Positions 47,431-56,680 of a stretch of 64,000 bases of DNA are shown here, piece after piece (position 1 is the stretch's first letter; every line of letters begins with the position of its first letter). The stretch comes from Cordilura impudica (taxonomy: Eukaryota; Arthropoda; Insecta; Diptera; Scathophagidae), in assembly GCA_963682025.1 (NCBI GenBank), contig OY821521.1, positions 95,402,051 through 95,466,050 on the forward strand. The letters are read 5' to 3'. The notes beneath the pieces were generated by a model. That model saw only the letters and a list, made by a program, of their open reading frames with translations. It was not told the DNA's origin and did no database searches. The position numbers were made by a program, and so were the translations under genes.

Positions 47431-48165
47431 AACAAGTAAGAAAATTATAGTCGGTCTAGACCGACTATACGATACCCTATACCATGCGTTTAGAGACCCT
47501 ATCTCTCAGGCCCAACTAACTGGAAATAGAAAATAAGCATAAACCAAATTTGAGTGGGATTTTTATTAATTTTTTCGGCTGCATATATGAAAAAGTTCAT
47601 ATCGGATGCTATATCTATATGGGGACTAGGCCCAAAAATGGACCGATCCTGACCGTGTTTAGTAAAGTCTCCTGTATTTTGCAAAAATATAAACAAACAA
47701 AATTTGAGAAGAATCAGTGCAATATTTTTGTTTTTTGATAGATTTAAGTGAAGATCGGGAAGCAGCTCTATATGGGGCCCAAGGGATCATTTTTGGACTA
47801 CTCATTAATGGATGTAATGAACGCATATAAACCCAATTTGAGTCAGATCTATGTGACAATTTGGATCTTATGACAATTTATGTCGATTTCATAGGGGTAA
47901 CTTGTATGGGGGCTAGGTCTGAATATGGACCGATTCTCACCAATTTCAATAGCGTTCATCCCATGGCCGATAAAAGCTTATTTACCAAATTTCATCAAAA
48001 TGTATTCATATTTGCGACCTGCAGTTTGATTACAAGGTTTACATGGACACACAGACGGACGGACGGACGGACATCGTTATATCGAATCAGTTGGTGATCC
48101 CTATGGGACAACTCTTAGTCATAGGCCCCATATAGAGTTGCTTCCCGATCTTCACTTAAATCTAA
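47431..48165 (-). mobile_element. DINE-1/Helentron-like family 1, copy 8 (5' end rearranged)
   Basis: Reverse copy from AACAAGTAAGAAAATTATAG with an intact palindrome AGTCGGTCTAGACCGACT. After the GACGGACGGACGGAC block (48056) the true 5' end is missing. Instead 48098-48165 repeats an internal part of the element in the opposite orientation (GTGATCCCTATGGGACAAC to GATCTTCACTTAAATCT). This indicates an inversion or a second fused fragment. Confidence 0.8.
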
Positions 48166-49140
48166 TTCAATTAAATTATTTAATAAAACGAAATCTAGAG
48201 TAAATTATCTTTCTAATAAAACAGCCAAGTTATATCAAGTTCCCCAGGCAATAAATGCGCCGCAGACCACTTGATTAAGAAAATCGAGCTCACATTTTTA
48301 AAGACATTGAAATAATTTACAACAACAACATTTTTGCATTCTCCTCATCCCAAAACGATCTTATGTAAAGTATTTTGCATCTAGTTTATTGTTATGACGT
48401 TCTAAATTAATGTCAAAACGGTACGTATTTTTTTATCACTATTTCAAAATCTCCAATTTTACTTTTTCTAAAATTTTATTCAAGAAATTTTCCGAAATCA
48501 ACGATTGGATTTTAACGTCTTCTTAACAAAATATATATATGTGATTAAAAATGCCAAATATTGTAGGTATCTTGTTCTTAATTTGGCGAGGCAGCGTTTT
48601 TATTTCAGCGGATTTGAAGAAATATGTGATTTTTCATACTTTTTAAATTTTTAGGCTACATCTTTTTGGTGTTTTCATATGTCAATATCTTTTGTCAAAA
48701 TATTATACTACTTGATACAAGTTCTCAATCCTGTAAGTTAAGGTTAAATTGAAACACTATAAATTGTCCCCTTTAAGGTCAAAGGTCAAATTTAAGGATA
48801 TTTACATTTTTTAAAACAAAATATCGGAATAATATATATTTGTGGAAGGATTTCGATAAAAGTTTTTGGTATTTTAATAATTCTAAAAAATTATATTCTG
48901 GTCTTATTTTATGAAATTAACCCGTGGGGTACTCTTGATGTCAAATTGACTCTATATGAAAATCTATAAATATTTTCAGAATTTCCTTTTGAAGCCTTAA
49001 ACAATTTTCAAAATTGTTGTAATGGTATGCAGCAGTCGAACCCTTAAAAGCCTTTCAAAACAAGGGTCCATCTACAGCTGCGTCATCATACATTTTTCTA
49101 TTCATTGACATTGGACCACCATTTTGTATTGATGAATAAA
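48166..49140. other. AT-rich intergenic DNA, nothing assigned
   Basis: No open frame, inverted end or tandem repeat stands out. Confidence 0.4.
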
Positions 49141-49210
49141 CACTTGGCGGGACGTGTTTGAAAATGTTGGTTTTCTTGCATAAATGCCAAAATAATTGCA
49201 TCGCGATGAA

Positions 49211-49680
49211 TTACACTTGAAAATGGCATTCAATAATTTCATTGACTTCACTTGTTGTTGGCGGCGTAACATTGGATGGCTGCGGCATGGAATCCGATGA
49301 ATTTGAAGCAGTGGGATTTATAGCGGCATTTAGTGCTCTTTGTGCATTCACCAATTGGGCTTGAAGGACATTAATTTGATTTTGGAGGCTTTCCATATCT
49401 GAACCACTTATTATATTTAATTTGGGCAACGAAGGCAATATTGCATGTCTTTAATTTTTTCCCTCAAAAATTTTTTGGTTATAAGTCGATGAATTTGTAT
49501 TTTTCCACTGGTAGAATTAGCGGTTTTAGTTAAAATGGCTGTGGCTGTATCAGTTGTTCCGGACCTCCGGCGGTAGTGGTAAAAATGACAGGCAATGTAG
49601 ACACTCCGGCGGAATAAGGAACCGTAATTTTTGTTCCGGCAGACAGGGAACCACTTTGTTTTGTATTATAAGTCACACGT
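49211..49680 (-). pseudogene. Unidentified coding remnant, coiled-coil-like
   Basis: Minus-strand text 49660-49530 reads SGSLSAGTKITVPYSAGVS, TLPVIFTTTAGGPEQL and a stop. A second frame, 49438-49211, reads MPSLPKLNIISGSDMESLQN with a heptad-like QINVLQAQLVNAQRALNAA and a Ser/Pro/Thr-rich end. Base composition is less AT-rich than the surroundings. It could be a retroelement gag-type N-terminus or an exon piece. I do not recognise it. Confidence 0.3.
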
Positions 49681-49829
49681 ATCCTTCAAATGTTTCAACA
49701 CACAACTATTCGCAACAAAATTTGCAAAATAAACAATTTGTCGCTGACTGCGTCGTCAGTTTGCAAGTGTGAATTTGACAGTACAATTATTTCAAATTAA
49801 ACAATTAAATTAATAATCTATATATATGT

Positions 49830-51090
49830 ATATAAAATTCATTTTCTGTTTGTTTGTTTGTTTGGCCGCTATACAAATTTTTATTTTTTAACGGATTTCT
49901 CTGAAATTTGGTGTACACGATCTCTGTACTCCAGGAAAGGTCGCCATATGATCCTTACCGGCCACGCCTACTTTTACGCCCACTTTTTTTATACAATTAA
50001 TTTTCTGTTCTTTTTGGATAATTGTTCGCTATAAAAATTTTTATTTTTCAACGGATTTCTCTGAAATTTGGTACGCACAATCTCTGTACTCCAGGCAAGG
50101 TCATCATGATATTCTTGCGGCCACGCCCACTTTTTAAAAAAAATTCATTTTCTGTTTTTTGGTATATTTGTTTGCTATAAAATTTTTATTTTTCAACGGA
50201 TGTTTCTAGAATTTGGTACACACGATCTCTGTACCCCAGGAAAGGTCGCCACATAATTCTTACCGGCCACGCCTACTTTTACGCCCACTTTTTGTATACA
50301 ATTAACTTTTCGTTTTTTGTACAATTGTTCGCCATACAAATTTTTATTTTTCAACGGATTTCTCTGAAATTTTGTACGCACAATTTCTGTACTCCAGGCA
50401 AGGTAACCATGAGATTCTTGCGGCCACGCCTACTTTTACGCCCACTTTTTTCCAAAATTCATTTTCCGTTTTTTGGTATATTTGTTTGCTATAAAAATTT
50501 TTAATTTTCAACGGATTTCTCTAGAATTTAGTACACAAGATCTCTGTACTCCAGGAAACGTCGCCATACTTTTACGCCCACTTTTTGTATAAAATTCATT
50601 TTCTGTTTTCGGTATATTTGTTCGGTATACAAATTTTTATTTTCCAACGGATTTCTCTGAAATCTCAATCTCTGTACTCCAGGCAAGGTCACCATATGAT
50701 TCTTACGACGATGCCGACTTTTACGCCCACTTTTTATACAAAATTCATTTTCTGTTTTTTGGTATATTTGTTCGCTATACAAATTTTTATTTTTCAACTG
50801 ATTTCTCTGAAATTTGGTACGTACAATATCTGTACTCCAGGCAAGGTCGCCATATGCTTCTTACTGGCCACGCCTATTTTTGAGCCTACTTCTATGTATA
50901 TAAAATTAATTTTTTTCCTTTTATTTGTTTCTTTGTTTGAGTGCTATACAAACTTTTATTTTTCAACGCCTTTCTATGAAATTTGGTACACATGATCACT
51001 TTTATAAAACTCATTTTCTGTTTTTTTGTACATTTGTTCGCTATACAAATTTGTATTTTTCAACGGATTTCTCTGAAATTTGGTACACAC
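49830..51090. repeat. Minisatellite in Helitron 1, unit about 150 bp, nine units
   Basis: CAACGGATTTCTCTGAAATT recurs at about 49889, 50049, 50197, 50352, 50509, 50646, 50795, 50965 and 51061. Each unit also has CTCTGTACTCCAGG, GGCCACGCCTACTTTTACGC and TTCATTTTCTG. Short frames that repeat across units are not genes. Confidence 0.9.
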
Positions 51091-51774
51091 GGGAATAACT
51101 TCACGATAAACAAATTCCCCAAATTTAAAAAAAGGTCCCCAAAAAAAGAACGAATTCCCCATTTTTTTAAAATCGAAATAAAAAATGAGCTTACTCCCCA
51201 AATTCGTTCTTAAATTATTTCATATTTTTATTTAATGTATTTTGTAAAATATTTATTTAAGTGAAAATTTGCATACAGATCTCCATATCTATCCTGCAAT
51301 ATGCGCATTTAAAATCTGTATTCTTTTCAATAACATCACTTTGTTAAGAGAAGCGGAAATGCATGAATCTACTCAAGTGCCTCTAGAAATCCAGCAGCTG
51401 AGACAAGCTGAATCAAGGGAATCTGAAACTACTTAAACGACTGTTTTTCTCATAGACAATTTTATGTCGCCTGCTCCAGAGTATAAAATTTTAGTATATG
51501 CACCAGAAGGAAAAACCAGAAATGTTGTATATCACAAAGCTCTAGAATAACTAAAATTCGAAACTTTTAGACATCATACTCTCAAAATACTCCATGCATA
51601 AACATAGTTAGTTGCAATGGTAAGCAGGCGCCGAGTACTTATTCCCCACTGAATAAATTCCCAAAAAAAATTAACTTATTCCCCAAAAAATTGGGGAATA
51701 ACTTCACGATGAACAAGTTCCCCAAATTTAAAAAAATTTCCCCGCAATGTATTCTTTTCAATAGCATCATTTCG

Positions 51775-52192
51775 GTGCGCGACGCGACGCGCTCGAGGAA
51801 CACAGCTTAGCTAAAATATCGAAATGAACTGAAAAATATTTTTTGGCGATTAATATAAGTTGACGACAACTGCGCGGCAGCACGGGTGTGGCGTCCAAAC
51901 GCTCGCGGAACAGAGCTTAGTTAAAATATCAGAATGATCTGAAAAATGTAATTTGGCAATTACAATAAGTTGACAACTGCGCGGCAGCCCTGATGTAGCT
52001 GCCAAATGCGCGGAAGCGGCCCGCGGACGCGACGCGCTCGCGAAGAAAGCTTAGCTAAAATATCGGAATGATTCAAAATACACATTTTGGCGATTAAAAT
52101 AAGTTGACGCTAATCGCTCGGCAGCACGGGTGTAGCTGCCAAACGCGCAGATGCGGACGCGACTCGCTCGCGGAACACAGCTCAGTAAAAGG
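51775..52192. repeat. CpG-rich tandem repeat, about 3.5 units
   Basis: The phrases GCGACGCGCTCG, ACACAGCTTAGCTAAAATAT, TTGGCGATTA and ATAAGTTGACG, then GCGCGGCAGCACGGGTGT recur with a period of 120-150 bp. GC and CpG content is strikingly higher than anywhere else in the window. Confidence 0.85.
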
Positions 52193-52754
52193 TTTAACGA
52201 TAAATTTTATCTACGTATGTGCAATAATTACCTGTTTATCAAAATAGGCCAGACATACACTATAAGCAGTTGCTAAAAGCAACTTTGTGGCACAATTTTA
52301 AACGTCACATGCATTTTCCATTTTTGAAACTTCTATAAATGGTAATCATTTACTGAATGAATTAATTGAATGTTTAAAACTTATGATTCCTTTAATATGC
52401 AAACGATTCCGTTATATTTGATGTTTACAAAATAAATATATTTCAAGCGGGTTTGCAGCTTATTTTTGAAGTATTTTTGCTTTAGGATGCTTTAAAAAAG
52501 CTTCTAAATTAAAAAATCAAAAAATTTTAAATTGAAATAAAAAATGAATTTACTCCCCCAAAAACGTAAACATTGGGGAATTGTTTCATCATGAACAAAT
52601 TCCCCAATCCCATACAAATTTTTGAGGAGAAAGTTAACTTTTTTGAGGAATTTGTTCATTGGGCACTAAGTACTCAGCGCCTGGTAAGCATAGTGAACAA
52701 TTTTTCAAGTCAAAGGCCTTTGGATCCCGGGCAAGACCGGGAAAAAACAGCTAG

Positions 52755-53362
52755 TGATGAATAATATGTGACGTTTATTGCTTAAAAATAAAATACTAAA
52801 GTTAAGGGCGCAATAAAAAAGTATAAATTCTTACCGCAGTGTTTATCCTTACAAACTGACCGAACTAATTATATTTGGTATGTGTATAATACATTACATA
52901 ATACATAATATATATACTTAACTTAACGGGCCATATTTATAGTTAACTTGAAACTTAAAAAATACTGAAGTAAGAACATAACAAAAATGGAATAAGTAAA
53001 ATAGAGACATGACAACATTATAATATCGTATTTGGCTACACGTTTAAATTTTGCTCGGAGAGTGCAATATGTGCTTATTGTTTGTTGGATAAAAACTCAT
53101 TTTTTAAAATCAAAAGAGGTACCATTTATAAAAGAAACAATTACAATAAAAACAACTTATTGCTATAGTAAAACAGCGCATTGTTATTATTAGCTTAAAC
53201 GTAATCTGATCACGGATATTTCAATAATTGATCCCCACTTAGCAGCTTTGGGCAAAACAAAGGAAATCAATAAATTACCAGACATTCTTGAGCGAAGAGC
53301 ACTTTAGATCATTCTAGGAATTTAAACAAATAGAGTTGGCGATTTTTCTGTTTATACATACA
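52755..53362. other. Spacer between the two Helitrons, unassigned
   Basis: AT-rich, with no frame or repeat recognised. Confidence 0.4.
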
Positions 53363-53860
53363 CTAGCAGTAACCCGATGCCCTTCGCTACACCCCTCGTA
53401 ACGAAATAAAAAGCAGGCAATACGTTTTGTAGAAAACTATTGTTTTGTGTAGGAGGTGCCATGCCCATTAGTCTGATTCCGGCCATTTTTTGGGCAACTA
53501 CTCACATTAATAACTTATGAACTCAAACAAAGTCGCTGCACTTTCATTATTATAGTACTCCAGTTATGTTATATTAAATACTTACTTTGTATGGGGGGTA
53601 CCACGCCCACTGGTTGAATCTCGCCCATTTTTTTATGGGACTACTCACATTAATAACTCATGAACTCAGACAAAGCTCCAAGGCTTTCACTATTACAGTA
53701 CTTCAGATATATGACATTATATATTTACTTTGTATGGGAGGTACCACGCCCTCTGTTCGGATTCCGCCCATTATTTCGAGTACTAACGTTGATAACTTAT
53801 GAACTCACACAAAGTCTCAACACTTTACCTATTATAGTACTCTAGATATATGACATTTAA

Positions 53861-55410
53861 CGCATTCACTGCCAACTACGAGTTATCTCGTAGTAGCAAA
53901 CCTTACTCAACAGGCCAACTACGAGGTAACTCGTAGCAAGAACTTTGCGATTATATTGAACATAATTTCTATATGGCTTATTGAATTAACTTTATTATTT
54001 CATGTTGGCACAGGGAAAAAGTAATTTTTTCAAAAAAAAAAAAAAAAAAACCGGTCAATTTTATTAAATTGGGAATTCCCCAAAAAATAATACTTTATTG
54101 AAGTTAAATTTTTATACAAATAAAATTTTAAAATTTGTATGGAGTTGAAATGGTGGATGAAGACATAGAAAAATATTTAGATACTTTAGAAGTATCCAGT
54201 GACAATGAGTTTTCTGCTGATGAAGATGAATATTTGTTACATGATGATGATGATGATGAAAGTAGCAGTTCTGACAGTGAAAGTTCTGAGTCTGACAGTG
54301 ATATTGAAAATATTCCACCTAAACGAATTCGCGTTAGTGAGAATATTACATCTTCAGATAATGATTGGAGTGAAATAAAACAAGATCCTTCTCAGTTTCC
54401 ATTTAAAGGGGTACCATTTATGAATGTTCCTGAAAATTGTGTTACACCTGGAGATTATTTCTATTTATTTTTAGCAGAAAACTTTTTAACTTACTTGTTA
54501 ACTTACAAACCAACCTATACGCCAATCAAGAAATTAGTGAAGCACCATTGCTGAGATCATCTCGTTTAAAATATTGGAAAGATACAACCAATGAAGAGCT
54601 TAGAGTGTTTTTTCGATTATTATTACATATGAGGCATATCACTTTACCAAGTATATCCCATTATTGGAACACAAGTAAACCCTATGGTCTGAAATTTTTC
54701 CAGAACAGAATGTCAAGAAATCAGTTTCAAATGCTTCTTCGATTAATTCATTTTTCAAATAACGAGCATCAAACCACCGATCGTTTATTTAAAATAAAGC
54801 CAACCCCACAACATTTTAATGATACAATGGATCACATTTACCATCCAAAGCAGGACTTGTGTATTGATAAGTCCATGGTTCTTTGGAGAGGCCGATTAAT
54901 AATTCTTCAAACAAAAAACTGTCAATATTACAATTTAGAGAAAAGGCTATTGAACACTTAGCTGGTACACCTAAAAACTACTTGGAATCAATTCCACCAA
55001 CGGAAAAGAAAAATAATCCAACTAAGCCATGTGTTTGTTATAAAGAAAACAAGAGATGTGAAATGAGGTATATTTGTGCAGAGTGCCTTGAAAAGCCAGC
55101 TCTTTGCGTGAATTACTGTTTTAATATGTATCATTATGAAGAATAATTATAAGAAAAAAATAAATTATATTCTGTTGTGTCATGTTTTATTTATTGAAAT
55201 AAAGTTGAATGCTCTTTTTATTTGTTTATCTTAAAATCAAATAAGAAATTATGGAAAAAATATGGTACGAGTTATCTCGTAGTTGGCATATCCAAATGAA
55301 CTTTTATATAAGTAGGCCAAATTACAGATATCTCGTATTACCTAAAAATGCCTAAATTTATGTTGGCACCTGACGTTAGATTTATGAAAACGGCCTTGGC
55401 AGTGAATGCG
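53861..55410 (+). mobile_element. piggyBac-like element C, internally deleted, intact ends
   Basis: 1550 bp between TTAA (53857-53860) and TTAA (55411-55414). The termini CGCATTCACTGCCAA and TTGGCAGTGAATGCG are perfect 15-bp inverted repeats. The palindromes CTACGAGTTATCTCGTAG (53876) and CTACGAGGTAACTCGTAG (53919) lie near the left end, and TACGAGTTATCTCGTA (55266) near the right. The insertion interrupts a minisatellite unit whose intact neighbour shows the empty site. Confidence 0.93.
54135..55146 (+). pseudogene. piggyBac transposase with internal deletion (element C)
   Basis: The first frame (54150-54554) starts MVDEDIEKYLDTLEVSSDN with a long acidic/Ser stretch and FPFKGVPFMNVP. A frameshift near 54500 leads to RSSRLKYWKDTTNEELRVF, HMRHITLPSISHYWNTSK, RNQFQMLLRLIHFSNN and the first catalytic Asp in LCIDKSMVLWRGRL. 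The central catalytic region with Asp 2 and Asp 3 is deleted near 54910-54930. The frame resumes at FREKAIEHLAGTPKNYLES and ends with the cysteine-rich domain PCVCYKENKRCEMRYICAEC, CVNYCFNMYHYEE and a stop (55146). It is dead but probably mobilisable in trans, as its ends are intact. Confidence 0.88.
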
Positions 55411-55888
55411 TTAATATTTACTTTGTATGGAGGGTACGACACCCATTGGTCCAATCCCGCCCATTTTTGCCCAACTCCTCGAATTATTTTAATACATACA
55501 TATGTACATGTATATAGTGTTAGAACTCTTGTCGTAGTACTCCAGATATTATATGTTAAAATTAGATGTTAAAAATTCAATTTGTATGGGAGGTGACACG
55601 CCCACTGGTCCGATCACGCCCATTCTTTCCGCAAGTCTTCGAATTATTTAAATATGTTTATGTATATAGTTTCAGAGCTCTTGCTGTAGTAGTACTCTAG
55701 ATATGTTAAAATTAGATGTTAAAAATTCACTTTGTATGAAAAATCAAAAAAATATATAGCCTATTTTTCCTTCCGGATAGCAGTTACCTACTGTAAAAAT
55801 TTCAAGACGATCGGCCCAGCGGTGTAGTCTCCTATAAACCACAAACAAACAAACAAACAGACACACAAACATACACAACTTTATTTTT

Positions 55889-56670
55889 ATACCCTATACC
55901 ACTATGTAGTTTGGGTATAATGACTTTGTGCTGTTGTTTGTAACTACCAAAAATATTTGACCTAGACCCATCTTTTATTAAATCGATCGACTCGAAATCA
56001 CTTTCTGAGTCGATTTAGCGATGTACGTCCATCCGTCCGTCAGTGTGTCCATGTAAACCTTGTAATCAAACTACAGGTCGCAAATATGAATATATTTTGA
56101 TGAAATTTGGTATATAAGCCTTTATCGGCCATGGGATGAATGCTATTGAAATTGGTGAATTTCGGTCCATGTTCAGACCTAGTCCCCATACAAATGACCC
56201 CTATGGAATCGACATAAATTGCCATAAGATCCAAATTATCATATAGATTGTAGTCAAATTGGGTTTTTATGTGTTTATTATATCCATTAATCACTAGTCC
56301 AAAAATAATCCCTATAGGACAATTCTTATTCATATGCCCATATAGAGCTGCTTCCCGATTTTCACTAAAATCTATCAAAAAACAAAAATATTGCGCAGTT
56401 TTTTCTCAAATTTGGTTTGTATATATTTTTTCAAAATATAAGTGACTTTGCCAAATATGGTCAGGGTCGGTCCATTTTTCGACCTAGTCCCCATATATAT
56501 GTATATGGCACCCGATATGAACTTTTTCATATCTGCAGCCAAAAAAATTAATAACAATGCCTCTCAAATTTGGTTTATGCTTATTTGCTATATATAATTA
56601 GTTGGACCTAAACGCATGGTATAAGGTATGGTATAGTCGGTCTGGACCGACTATAATTTTCTTACTTGTT
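55889..56670 (+). mobile_element. DINE-1/Helentron-like family 1, copy 9
   Basis: Begins ATACCCTATACCACTATG. It has CCATCCGTCCGTCAGTG near 56028, GGTATAGTCGGTCTGGACCGACT at the hairpin (one mismatch) and ends CTTACTTGTT. It sits near the 5' end of Helitron 2 in a T run. Confidence 0.88.
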
Positions 56671-56680
56671 ATATATAAGA

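Larger units (their letters stand above)
49817..52754 (+). mobile_element. Helitron 1 with minisatellite interior
   Basis: The 5' end TCTATATATATG follows A (49816). The 3' end is CCCGGGCAAGACCGGG, a hairpin, then AAAAAACAG and CTAG (52751-52754), followed by T. Hairpin spacing and A^TC...CTAG^T are the standard Helitron signature. No Rep/helicase gene is present, so it is non-autonomous. The interior is a tandem array (49830-51090) and an inserted or captured block (51091-52690) with GGGGAATAACTTC repeats and CpG-rich units. Confidence 0.7.
53363..56680 (-). mobile_element. Helitron 2 (minus), host of a piggyBac and a DINE
   Basis: On the minus strand it begins TCTTATATATA at 56680 and ends GCTAG at 53363, with A before and T after. 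Its interior is a tandem array of TTTACTTTGTATGGGAGG, CCACGCCCACTGGTCCG and CTCCAGATATATGACAT units at 53440-53860 and 55415-55740. Then come the phrase AAGACGATCGGCCCAGCGG and an ACAAACAAACAAACAG stretch. PiggyBac C (53861-55410) and DINE copy 9 (55889-56670) are later insertions. Without them the element is about 1 kb. Confidence 0.6.

Noticed and set aside
49830..51090. CRISPR-like repeat array
   Set aside because: Units are about 150 bp and contiguous with no short unique spacers. Context is eukaryotic Helitron DNA.
4799..56378. Recurrent frames reading MDLMAIYVDFIGVICMGARS and similar in nine places
   Set aside because: They lie inside DINE family-1 copies and follow the repeat, not a gene. 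Several are read through the GTCY microsatellite and each copy has different stops.
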